Source: an uncultured bacterium (lineage in GTDB: Bacteria; Patescibacteriota; Gracilibacteria; Absconditabacterales; Absconditicoccaceae). Taken from it: 61,651 nt of DNA. The notes beneath the pieces are model-generated. The model did not search any database and was not told where the DNA came from. It worked only from the letters and a program-made list of their open reading frames with translations. A program made the position numbers and the translations under genes. Of the stretch, positions 10,341-20,435 are shown piece by piece (positions within the stretch are counted from its first letter, which is position 1; each line of letters begins with the position of its first letter). The stretch is from assembly GCA_903953935.1 (NCBI GenBank), contig CAJBLF010000046.1:1-61651 (forward strand), written 5' to 3'.

Positions 10341-10880
10341 ATGAATACATTAGAAGCGTTCAATACAAAGGTCGTTAAGAACCTCCAAAAACAGCTTGCT
10401 ATCAAAAACGTAAATGCTGTGCCAAAGATCGATAAAGTGATTGTGTCTATTGGAATAGGTTCTTTGGCTACGAGAAAATCTCTCAAGGATTTTGATGAAT
10501 TTGAAAAAGTCATCACTAAGATTACTGGACAGAAAGCTCGTGTATATAAATCAAAAAAAGCTATCTCAAATTTTAAGCTTAGAGAGGGTATTCCTGTCAT
10601 GCTTCAAACGACATTGAGAAAACAAAGAGCATATGATTTTCTTGATAGATTTATGAAATTGGTTATGCCAAGGTTGAGAGACTTCTCTGGTTTCACTGAA
10701 AAGAATTTTGATGGACAAGGAAACTTCAATATCTGACTTCCTAACTACAATATCTTTCCTGAACTTTCATTGGATGATATCGTTACTACTATGGGACTTC
10801 AAATTAATATCGTTACTACTACCAAAAATAATGCACATGCAAAAGCGTTGCTCGAAGCGTTGTGATTTATTTTCAAATAA
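10341..10880 (+). CDS. rplE: Ribosomal protein uL5
   Basis: A 179-aa 5S rRNA-binding protein of the central protuberance. Conserved features are VPKIDKVIVSIGIG near residue 27, ITGQKARVYKSKKAISNFKLREG, the LDRFMKLVMPRLRDFSG segment and the C-terminal DDIVTTMGLQINIVTTTKNNAHAKALLEALGF. TGA supplies the Gly in FNIGLPNY and ALGF near the end. Confidence 0.97.
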
Positions 10881-10918
10881 CAAGCTATCACGTTTATTTA
10901 TTAATTTATCATAGATTA

Positions 10919-11134
10919 ATGGCAAAAACTTCATTAAAGGCAAAGCAATGGAAAATGTATGAATTGAGATTTACTCAATGAAAGGAACTTAAACAGCCTA
11001 CTAAATATTATAATAGATGTAGAATATGTGGCAGATCCAAGTCATATATCAGAGATTTCGGTTGTTGCAGAGTTTGTTTGAGAAAATACGCTAGAGAAGG
11101 TAGTATTATGTGACTAAGAAAAGCTAGTTGGTAA
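10919..11134 (+). CDS. rpsN: Ribosomal protein uS14, zinc-binding type
   Basis: A 71-aa 30S head protein. It has the two Cys pairs of the zinc type (RCRICGR and [10 protein letters not shown]), then the usual basic C-terminus REGSIMGLRKASW. The glycines in TQGKE and MGLRK are TGA. It is slightly longer than the typical 61-aa zinc form because of an N-terminal extension. Zinc binding is inferred from the CxxC pairs. Confidence 0.96.
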
Positions 11135-11226
11135 AATACCTAATAGTGAAAAACTTAAAATGAACAATCTTACCAATTCATTTTTCACTGAATTTACATT
11201 CATTTATCATTAAATTATTCTCGTAA

Positions 11227-11631
11227 ATGACTTATATCAACGCTCCTATCCATGACTTACTCATCAGAATCAAAAATGCGTACATGGCCAGAAAAACTTC
11301 TGTCGAAGATGTTCCTTTTTCTAATTTCAAAATTAATATCCTTGAACTTCTTAAACAATATGGGTTTATCCAAAAATTTGATGTTGTGGCTGATGGAATC
11401 AAGAAACATATCAACATAACGCTCAAAAGAGTTATTAATCCTGTTGATGATGTTCCGAATATCAAATTCTTTTCTAAGCCTTCTAGACCATGGTATGTAA
11501 GCTATAAAAATATCACTTCAGTTGCTGGAGGAAAAGGTATTGGAATTATTTCTACCAATCAATGACTTATGCCTGCACATGTTGCAAAGCAAAAGAAACT
11601 TTGAGGAGAACTTATTGCTGAAATATACTAA
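11227..11631 (+). CDS. rpsH: Ribosomal protein uS8
   Basis: A 134-aa 30S assembly protein. INAPIHDLLIRIKNAYMARK at the N-terminus, ILELLKQYGFIQ, and the C-terminal GGKGIGIISTNQGLMPAHVAKQKKLGGELIAEIY match the family; TGA encodes Gly in NQGLM and KLGGE. The preceding 92-nt spacer is AT-rich with 'tcatttatcat' words and no ribosome-binding site. Confidence 0.97.
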
Positions 11632-11709
11632 AATTAATTCACAACTACCAGTGAATACCTAATAGCGAAAAAATTTATCATATCTCATTTATCATTTATT
11701 GTAAGTCTT

Positions 11710-12255
11710 ATGTCAAAAATCGGAAAAAAGATTATAGAGATACCTGCTTGAGTAGAATTGAAAATCAATGGTTCTCTCGTACATGTGAAGGGTCCTAAGT
11801 GAGAACTTTCTCATACGTTTGCACCAGGAGTCATCATAAAAGTAGAAGATAATCATGCTATCACTGCTGTAGAAAATGAAGATCAATGGAATCTTCGAGG
11901 ACTTTCTAGAACATTGCTTGCAAATATGATTGAAGGTGTAACTCACGGATATGAGAAAAAACTTTTGGTGATGGGAGTTGGATATGCTGTTAAACTTGAA
12001 TGAAAGAAATTTACTTTCGCATTGGGACTTTCCCACAAGGTTAATTTCGATGTTCCTCAAAGTATAGAAGCCAAAGTTGAACAAGATGCAAAATGAAATC
12101 ACATCATCACATTAAATGGTATCGATAAACAATATCTTGGTGAATATGCTGCTAAAGTTAAAGCACTTAAAAAACCTGAACCATACAAAGGAAAATGAAT
12201 CAGATATTTTGATGAAAAGATTAAGCTCAAACCTGGTAAGGCTGCTAAAAAATAA
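11710..12255 (+). CDS. rplF: Ribosomal protein uL6
   Basis: A 181-aa 50S protein next to the sarcin-ricin loop. [53 protein letters not shown], and the C-terminal [22 protein letters not shown] are diagnostic. Several of these glycines (PAGVE, PKGEL, LEGKK, KGKGIR) are TGA. Normal length. Confidence 0.98.
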
Positions 12256-12310
12256 ACCAACAATTACTATATAATAATTAAGAAATCTTTATTATTTATC
12301 GTTCAATGTA

Positions 12311-12670
12311 ATGTTGAAAATCACTAAACGCATAAAAGACGCAACTGCAAAATTTCTTGGAAGAAAAAAAAGGATTAATGCTAAGATAAAATCAAGCTAT
12401 CCTGCTTTTAGAATAGTTGTGGATAAATCAAATATGTTTATCAAGGCTCAGGTTATTAGTGCCGATGGTAATGTAGTTTGTCATATTTCTGACAAAACAA
12501 TCAAGGGTGTAAATAAAACTGATAGAGCACAAAAGGCTTGAGAAGCGTTGGCTGCGCTTATGAAAAAACAAGGTATCGAAAAAGCTGCGTTTGATAGAAA
12601 TGGAAATCTTTATCATGGAAGAGTAAAGGCATTGGCTGACTGAATTAGAACATGAGGTATTGCTATATAA
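12311..12670 (+). CDS. rplR: Ribosomal protein uL18
   Basis: A 119-aa 5S rRNA-binding protein. It shows [24 protein letters not shown], the [45 protein letters not shown]-terminus in pieces, and normal length. TGA encodes the Gly in KAGEA, ADGIR and RTGG. Confidence 0.96.
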
Positions 12671-12696
12671 TTTTATCACTTTAACAATTATTTTTC

Positions 12697-13341
12697 ATGA
12701 GACCTTGAAACAAAGATAAGGTAAAAAAAGAGTTTGACGAGCTTCTTTTGGAAGTCAGGAGAGTAACGAGAGTTACCACTGGAGGAAGAAAGATGTCCTT
12801 TAGAGCTACTGTTTTGGTTGGAAATAAAAAAGGAAAAATCTGAATAGGTGTTTCCAAATGACCAGACGTAAGTGCTGCAGTAAGCAAAGCTTCTCGTGAA
12901 GCATATAAAGCTATGTTTATCGTTCCTATTACAGGAAACCAAACTGTTCCTTATCCTACGACTACAAAATATAAGGCATGTATGATTAAACTTTTGCCTG
13001 CTACTGCTGGTACGGGTTTGAAAGCGTGATCTTCTGTGAGAGCTGTTTTAGAGCTTGCATGATTTGAAAATGTTTTGTCAAAGATTATGTGATCAAATAA
13101 TAAACTTAATAATGCTATGGCTAGTATCAAAGCATTGTCTTCATATAAACATGCTGATCATTTCAATAAACGTGTTGTAGAAAAGGTTAAACGTGAAGAT
13201 ACTGTAGAAAAAGAAGAAGGAACTAAAGAAGTCGCTACTGTAGTCAAAGAAATTCAAGCAAAACAAGTTGCTGTTGAAGAGACAAAGAAACCAGTAGAAA
13301 AGAAAACACCAACTAAACCTGCTGCAAAACCAGCTAAATAG
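12697..13341 (+). CDS. rpsE: Ribosomal protein uS5 with Lys/Ala-rich tail
   Basis: A 214-aa 30S protein of the accuracy centre. The core has RRVTRVTTGGRKMSFRA, GNKKGKIGIGVSKGPDVSAAV, KLLPATAGTGLKAGSSVRAVLELAG and NAMASIKALSS. TGA supplies several core glycines, including those in KIGIG, SKGPD, KAGSS and ELAGF. After the S5 fold (about residue 155) a charged tail of about 60 residues rich in Lys, Glu, Ala and Val follows (VVEKVKREDTVEKEEG, ending KPAAKPAK), which E. coli S5 lacks. Next comes rplO; rpmD (L30), which normally sits between, is absent. Confidence 0.96.
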
Positions 13342-13379
13342 TGTGCAACATATTTTTTATACCGCTTATTATATCTACG

Positions 13380-14144
13380 ATGAAAATCCATCAATTACAA
13401 AAAAGCAAATGACTCAAAGATAAAGCTAGAAGAAGATGAAGAGGAAATGGTACGGGAACAGGAAATTATTCCGGAAGATGACTCAAGGGACAGAAGGCAA
13501 GAAGCTGACATTCTATGAAGCCATTTTTTGAATGAGGACAAACGTCGATCGTTCAGAGATTACCTAAAGCAAGAGGTTTCACTAGATATTATAAACTCGT
13601 AAAAGATGTCACTATTGTTAATCTTGGAGTTCTTGATGCTGATATAAGAATTACTGATGCTATGGAAATCACCAAACAAGTATTGAAAGATTTGTGATAT
13701 ATCAAATCTGTTGGTACCTTCGTTAAGATTTTATGACATGGTGATTATGCAAAACACCTTGTTTTCACTGGTATCGAAGCATTTTCTGCTTCTGCAAAAA
13801 TCAAGATGGAAAAACCAGGAACAACACATTCTGTTGCGAAAAAAACTCCTGTCAAAATAGTTAAGGATCCTAAATCTAAAGTATGAAAGCTAAAGACAAA
13901 AACTGCTGCAGAAAAGAAAGCAGTCAAAAAAGCTCCTGTAGTTAAAGCAGTAGCAGCTAAAGCTGAAAAACTTATTGAAACGACTATTGAAAAGCCAGCG
14001 GTTAAAAAAGTAGTAACTAAAACTGTTGTTGAAAAACCAGTAGTTAAAAAAGTAGCAGCTAAGGCTGTTGTTGAAAAACCAGCAGTTAAAAAAGTTGCGG
14101 CTAAACCTGCTGCAAAAAAGCCTGCTGCAAAAAAAACTAAATAA
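13380..14144 (+). CDS. rplO: Ribosomal protein uL15 with repetitive basic tail
   Basis: A 254-aa 50S protein against about 145 in E. coli. The N-terminal Gly-rich arm (KARRRGRGNGTGTGNYSGRGLKGQKARSGH, in parts) and FEGGQTSIVQRLPKARGF are diagnostic, with dense TGA glycines. The globular part ends near residue 145 (HLVFTGIEAFSASAKIKME). A tail of about 110 residues follows, built from repeats such as EKPAVKKV, EKPVVKKV and AAKPAAKK. It resembles the tail of S5. The tail is probably disordered and RNA-binding; that is inference. Confidence 0.96.
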
Positions 14145-14196
14145 TTAATGTGACACATACTATCATATACTATTTTAAGTTTCTTATCGCTTTTTG

Positions 14197-15558
14197 ATGG
14201 AAAAATTCTTAAAAAAACTTCAAGAGATACGGGAAAATCCAAGCATAAAAAATAAAATTATTTTTACGCTTGTGATGCTTGCATTATATAGACTTTTGGT
14301 CTTTATTCCTGTACCATTTGTAGATATTACTGCGCTTATGGCAAAGACAGCTACTACAACTACCTCATGAGTTGGTTATTTCATCATGTTGTTGTGAGGA
14401 TCTTTGGATCAATTTGCTTTGATTGCTGTAGGATTAGCTCCTTTCATCAATGCATCAATCATTATGCAACTTCTTGGTTCTGTAGTTCCAAAACTTGAAG
14501 AACTTACTGAACAAGGCGAAGTTTGACAACAAAAAATACAACAATATACTAGATATTTATCTGTACCCTTAGCATTTCTTCAGTCTATCGGAATGGTGTT
14601 CTTTATCAATTATCTTCTTGGGGGTAGTGTTATTAGTACAGCTCCATTAAGTCTTGTTGCTACTGCATTTACTATGACTGTTTGATCAGTATTGCTTATG
14701 TGGATAGGAGAGTTGATTACAGAAAAAGGAATTTCCAATGGAACATCAATGTTGATTTTTGCATCTATCGTTGCTGGAATAACACAACAAATTTATTCAA
14801 GTATGGCAGGTTCAAATAATTTTGTAGGAGTAACTTTGTTTATGCTTATCATTGTTCTTGGTCTTGTATTACTTTCTATATTTATTCTTAAATCTATCAA
14901 AGAGATACCTGTTATTTATGCAAGAAGAGGTAAGGTAGAAGAATCATCTTCATTACCTATCCCTATGAATCCTGTAGGAATGGTGCCTATTATCTTCTCT
15001 ATCGCATTTGTATCGTTTCCTTATTTGTTATCTAAATTAATTACTCAGTTTCAACCAATGAATACTAAGTTAGTTGGTATGGCAAACTGGATAGAGGCTA
15101 ATCTCAATATCTATACTCAACAACCAGGTATACCAGCTATTGTTCTCTATTTTGTATTGATTATCGTCTTCACATTCTTCTATACTTTGATTGTGTTCTC
15201 TCCTGAAAGAATCTCTGATAATATTCAAAAGAGAGGTTGATTTGTACCAGGTATCAGACCAGGTAAAGAGACAGCTAAATATATCAATGGTATCCTTATG
15301 CATTTATGTCTTCGATGAGGAGCTGGATTAGCATTTATAGGAATCTATAGTTATATCCTTAATTATATTCCATTCATTCAAACATTGGTACAATCATTGG
15401 GATCACTTCCTGTTGTTGTTACTGGGTCTGGAGTTATCATCATCGTATGAGTAGTGCAAGAAATTATGAATAAAGTGAAAACAGATATGCTTATGCAAAG
15501 ATATGATAAAATTGATTTGAATACGGTTTCAAAAAACCTTAGTCAACTTAATCAATAA
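14197..15558 (+). CDS. secY: Preprotein translocase subunit SecY
   Basis: A 453-aa, ten-helix channel of the Sec translocon. TM1 (IIFTLVMLALYRLLVFIPVP) is preceded by a basic N-terminus. The plug and TM2 region contains PFINASIIMQLL, and the conserved loops GELITEKGISNGTS and QKRGGFVPGIRPGKETAKYI are clear. TGA encodes several glycines, among them those in SGVGYF, LLWGSLD and LRGGAG. The gene closes the spc cluster and is followed directly by an intrinsic terminator. It is needed to export the many signal-peptide proteins seen downstream. Confidence 0.97.
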
Positions 15559-15590
15559 TAGTGAAATGTATCTTGTTACCATAAGAAAAG

Positions 15591-15618
15591 ACTGGGCTTA
15601 ATCGCTCAGTTTTTTTTG
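15591..15618 (+). terminator. Intrinsic terminator after secY
   Basis: ACTGGGC pairs with GCTCAGT (one G-T pair) around a TTAATC loop and is followed by eight T residues. It closes the ribosomal-protein cluster. Confidence 0.85.
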
Positions 15619-15691
15619 TTTTACGTATGCGCCCGGGTGCTAATAAAAAAAAGCCGCAGCAGATATGCTGGGCCAATATTTTTGTCCTTCT

Positions 15692-16063
15692 CTATTTTTT
15701 TGGAATCTTTATGCATCCCATTCTCCTGTATAATCTTTTTTTATTTTCCCATAATGCGACACCAATTTCATTTTCATGGAGTCTTTCCTCATACCAAAAC
15801 GAAATCTTATAGCTCCCATATATTGTTGGACTATTAACCATTCCGTTTGCACCAGGTTTTTGCTCCCTATTTACATGGATTATTAATGTATTTATACAAT
15901 ACATTGTAGAACGCATCTGGGGATTGCATAAATCATCAAACATATTGTCTGTCAGGGCTATTAACTCTGCTTTAATTCTGTTGTGTCTGATAATCAATAT
16001 TGTTGATACCCCCACTAAAATAACAATACCTGTTATTAGGTATATAAAGAGTTCTGTTTCCAT
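15692..16063 (-). CDS. Small single-pass membrane protein, unknown
   Basis: A 123-aa protein that I do not recognise. It begins METELFIYLITGIVILVG, a membrane helix at about residues 5-25, then a basic HNRIKAEL stop-transfer region and a soluble part with four Cys/His-containing stretches (DLCNPQMRSTMYC). The opening M-E-T-E-L and the promoter upstream are shared with the unrelated-looking membrane protein at 38,027-38,401. The reading frame ends in TAG and contains no UGA. The promoter -10 is only about 17 nt from the ATG, so the leader is very short. Confidence 0.7.
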   Translation of the reverse strand: METELFIYLITGIVILVGVSTILIIRHNRIKAELIALTDNMFDDLCNPQMRSTMYCINTLIIHVNREQKPGANGMVNSPTIYGSYKISFWYEERLHENEIGVALWENKKRLYRRMGCIKIPKK

Positions 16064-16079
16064 AGCTTTTGTTTTTCTT

Positions 16080-16107
16080 CTTATATATATTTTTATTTAA
16101 ATGTCAA
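16080..16107 (-). promoter_or_regulatory. Sigma70-type promoter
   Basis: Minus strand: TTGACA, 16 nt, TATAAG inside TATATATAAG. The same architecture (TTGACA or TTGACT, 16 nt, TATAAR) occurs at 38,420-38,447 and 50,842-50,869. Confidence 0.75.
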
Positions 16108-16266
16108 TCTTTTATTGTTTTTTTATTATTTGTCAAATTGTCTTTGTCGGTTTTTGGCTATTTTCTGGTCTTTTGGCCTACATTTGACTATACTTATAGA
16201 TAAGAGTTTGAAAAATTCATGATATGATTTATTTCTTAAGATATCGAGTTAATGCAATCGTATAAA

Positions 16267-17754
16267 ATGAATAACGTGACGGTAATCTGATTGATGATTT
16301 TGTGCTTCTGGCTTGTCATCTTGTTTTTGGATGGAGCATTTTCCTATAAACATAGTGTTCCAACCACACCCAATCTTCCTCCAACGCTTTCTTCTCCTTC
16401 TTTACAAGAACCTACAGATTCTTTTCAATCTGGCACTGTTTCACCTATTTCTGTGCCTTCTATGCTCTCATGAGTTATTCATCAAAATATTTGAAATTCT
16501 GAAATATTCCAAGATTTACATGTTTTAGAATATTTGTATACTAAAAATAAAAACACAGATCTCATTAAACCCTTGGTAGAAAAATTTATTCAATATTATC
16601 AGTTCGATAAAGCCAATCAGTATCTGTCCTTTTTGGTTAAGATGCCCAATGATTATTTCACATTGAATATTGATGCACATAAGGTGATATACACACGTTT
16701 ACATGATTCTAGCATCCGTCTCGATAGTGCTATCGCATTGGATGATATTTTCCTTTTAATTCAGGGATATAGATCTCGTGATATGTTGACTCAAGATGAT
16801 GAATATTTTTATAAAGGACTTAAATCATTGCGAATTTATGATTATACATGAGCCACTGCACAATTCTCAAAAATAACTGATGCTCGTTATGCTGATTTCA
16901 AATCTTCATATGAATCGTCATTGTCTAATTTTGTAAAAATAAAGAATCCTCCGACATATTATAGAGATGGTCTTGTAGCTCTTACCTTGCTTAAGAATTG
17001 ATATTTTTCTTTTGCTAAGAGACTTGCTCTTCATGCACTTGTTTCAAATAATGATTATGTTCTTCCTTATCAGGTCCTTGCTTATGCTAACTTTTTGACA
17101 CATAATCGAGAATCTTCAAAAGAGTATTTTCTCAAACTTGCTGATTTTGATGCTGGTAATGCTTTTCTCTATAAATTTCTCATAGGTATCTCTTATTATC
17201 GATATGGAGATTATGAACAGTCTATTCTTTATCTTAATCAGGTCACTGATCCTGGACTTATGATCGATGTCTATAGATATATGTTGCTCTGATATATTCA
17301 GGAAGAGGATAGTACCAATATGATTCGTATCTGGCAAAATATTCTTGGTGAATCTCAACTTCAGTCATCAGATTTTGCTTTGTTTTTTGATCATTTCTTT
17401 TTTATTCCTTTTCGTACTGCAAAGCCTTTCGATATGTATTTTGAGAATCCTCAGCTTGTTGATCTTTATATAGGAAAGTGTTCTACTCTTTTTACAGGTA
17501 GTCAAGCTGATGTTTGTACGTATGGGCAGGTCTGATTGCAATTAGCTAAACAAAATTTATCTTGAATGTGATCGGATCTTCTTGCTCTGACTACCACCTA
17601 TCACCAATCTCATCTCTATCATATCCTTGCTGACTATTATGTTACTCTCAAACAATATCCTATGGCAAAAGAATATTATCTTAAAGCATTGAGTATTTCA
17701 GATACTGTTATCGAACAGTCGTTAATTCAAAACAAGATTGCTCAGTTGCCGTAA
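16267..17754 (+). CDS. Membrane-anchored TPR-like repeat protein
   Basis: A 495-aa protein with one N-terminal hydrophobic segment (IGLMILCFWLVILFLDGAF) and then a Pro/Ser/Thr-rich linker (residues 27-60). The rest is helical and TPR-like, for example GNAFLYKFLIGISYYRYGDY followed by EQSILYLNQV, and near the C-terminus HILADYYVTLKQYPMAKEYY followed by LKAL. It is probably anchored facing outward as a protein-binding scaffold. An in-frame ATG five codons upstream is an alternative start. Many Gly codons are TGA. It is the first of four consecutive plus-strand genes for exported proteins, so a shared surface structure is plausible. I cannot name a specific family. Confidence 0.72.
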
Positions 17755-17819
17755 ATATTAACTAATAAATTTACTACTTGATTTTAATCCATCGTCACGT
17801 TTTATTTCGTGTGTTGTTG

Positions 17820-19280
17820 ATGAAGAAAATAATTACTCTCTCTCTTGTCTTATGTTTACTGATCACTTCTGTGAGTAATTTTTCTTTTGCACAAAACACC
17901 AATACACCTCCTGCTTCTGATCCTACAGATTCTCTCTATTGCAGCAATCAATCTTCTGTTTGTGGTACGGCACCAGAACAATTTACCCAATTGATGGATT
18001 TTGTCAGAGAGATGACCAATACTATTAAGACTATTTGAACGGAATGAGATTACCTGGGTCAATATGTAAGCCCTAATTGGTTTAAGTGAGATCTATTTTC
18101 TCCTCCAAAAAAAACGCTTGTAGGAAGGGTGGTTAGAAACATTTCACAGAAACTCAAATTCGCTGCTGCTAGTACGGCTATTCTTACTTCTCCCGTCAAT
18201 ATTGCTGGACTCAAAGATATGGTATGATGAATATCTTTGTTGGCTAAAAATCGTGTATTTACGAGAGATAATCTACTCATTGGCCAACTCGAATCACAAC
18301 TCAATGACAAAAAACTAGAGCTTTGACTCTGAGGATGATGGTATGAAACTGTTATACCTGAAAATCGTGCTATTATGCAATCAATCATTCAAAAATATGT
18401 AGATAAATGATTGTTTCTCCCTTGATCAACCGTGAAAGCTGGAGTAACGTATAATAATGTTGCCTCTTTGCTTACTCAGGTACTGTCCTCAGCTAAAACG
18501 TTTCTTTTTTTTGGTAGTATAAGTCAATTTGATGAGATAACGAGATGATCTTCTGATCAGTATATATTTGTTGGCTTTGTTGCTGATGCTCTACAAAAAG
18601 TCGAACGTGTGTATAATTGTGCTAGATGACCTAATTATATTTGTAGTTCTGAATCTAAAAAATTTAAAGAATATTTTTCCAAGATGTGGAAAAGCATCAG
18701 TTTCAAATCTACAGAAAGAAAAAAAACATGGAAAGATGCTATTGATAGACTCAAACAGGTCTTTGCAAAGGAACAGACACAGGCATTTAAAGATAGAGAA
18801 GCAGATCTTTTGAGGTCTATGTATGGAACTACACAGGTTAGCAAGAGTAAGTGAATTAAAGGTCTTTTGATTGATCCTTTCAAAAAAACTCGAGAAGATA
18901 TCAAACAGTCGTGACAGGGAATTGGTCAACAAGCTCAGGATCTAGCAAATGATGTTACTACATTTCGAACATTCCCTCCTTATATTAAGGGTAACGTTCC
19001 TCTATCTCCAACATTACCCTCTGATACTGTATTGACCACAGATCTTACAAAAAGTATAGATACTTATCTTTATGATGTGTTTTTGAATGCGAAATCTGAT
19101 TTGGATTTGGTAAGTATGTCAGAACCAAGAGGCGTTACGCCTGCTTTTCGTATACTTGGCAAACAAATATCAGTGATAGAAAATGATATTCTTGGTTCAA
19201 AAGAAAAAGATGATAGCCTAATCAACTACCTATGAGCTGCTTGTGAATTACAATGTGGTAGAGCACAAGATTGTCGATAA
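17820..19280 (+). CDS. Exported protein of unknown function
   Basis: A 486-aa protein with a clear signal peptide (KKIITLSLVLCLLITSV, cleavage likely after SFA near residue 24). The mature part has a few Cys (LYCSNQSSVCG near the start, CELQCGRAQDC at the very end) and mostly amphipathic helices. The terminal Cys cluster suggests disulfides outside the membrane. I recognise no family. The UGA-Gly frame is continuous, with more than ten UGA codons. It follows the TPR gene by 65 nt and precedes two more exported proteins. Confidence 0.75.
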
Positions 19281-19304
19281 TTTTTATTTTATATTCTTGC
19301 GTGT

Positions 19305-20435
19305 ATGATCAGTAGACGAAAAGCATGAAAATTAGGAATATTACTCGCATGTCTTGCTAGTCTTTCTTTTTCGTATACTCAAGCATTTTCCTTTTCTTCT
19401 AGTTCATTACGTTTATTAGTTGATTTGGATAGTGAAAAAAACCCCTCAGTAAGGAAACTTATAGGAAGTTATTGTGCTTCAGTATTGGAGTCTCCATCTT
19501 TTATAGAAGAACAGTTTGTCTACAATGCTAAACAATCTGTATTTGTTCATTTGCTTTGTAGAAATTTTGGCCTCAGTTCACCATATTTTGCTGACCAAGA
19601 GACAGAGTATTTTAAGCGTCGCGATTTTAATGAACTATGATTTCAGGATATCGTAACTCAAGATGGTTATCAGATTGATTATTGTACTCCAGGTTTTTTC
19701 CGTAATGATTGTGATCTTTCTGTTAATATTCCAAAACTTTTCAATGAAATAATGAATGATTATGTAAATATGAAACAACCAAATATTTATGGTATGACCA
19801 AAAATTTTACAACAGACTCAGATATTATTTCTCAGATTAATCTTTTTTCATCCGGATACTTTGATGGTCTCGAAATATGTGGCAATAAAGATCCTCGTTA
19901 TCCAAAAACCTGCAAGATGATGCAATCTACTATCAAGAATGTTCGTAATGCCTTGAGTGATGTCAGTGTTCTCAATGCGAGTGGGATTCTTGCAATTTCC
20001 GATACAAAAACAAAGACCAATGTGTCTTGTGGTACTACAGGATCTGCTGATATTTTTTATTGTGGGCTGTATGGAGATCGATCATCACGTTTAGTTTCTT
20101 TTGCAAACCTTACCTACAACGAACTTTTTTATTATCGTTTGTTTGTGGGATATTATCTTTCTATGCTTCAACGTTATCCATCATTGTTTAAAAATAATAT
20201 CTATATGACTGATTATACCTATATTCAAAAGACGTTTCTGACCCAATATATACGATCAAAAGATGCTTTATCTTTGAGCTTGAGGATGATGCGTGATACA
20301 TATACTGCATTTCCATTTCATGTATGATTTTCCATATATCAGGAAGATTTAGATAGCTTATGAAGTGCATTGTCTCATATTGTACGTCCTATCTATACTT
20401 TAGATCCTAAACTGAGAAATGTTCAATCTCAATAG
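19305..20435 (+). CDS. Exported Cys-containing protein of unknown function
   Basis: A 376-aa protein. The N-terminus is basic and hydrophobic (RRKAGKLGILLACLASLSF) with a likely cleavage after TQA. Cysteines are spread as pairs (YCTPGFFRNDC, CGNKDPRYPKTC, SCGTTGSADIFYC), which suggests disulfides. No catalytic motif is recognised. Its last 17 nt overlap the start of the next gene, so the two are almost certainly co-translated. Confidence 0.75.

Noticed and set aside
13745-14242. Minus-strand Ala/Thr/Phe-rich reading frame
   Set aside because: Antisense of the repetitive L15 tail.
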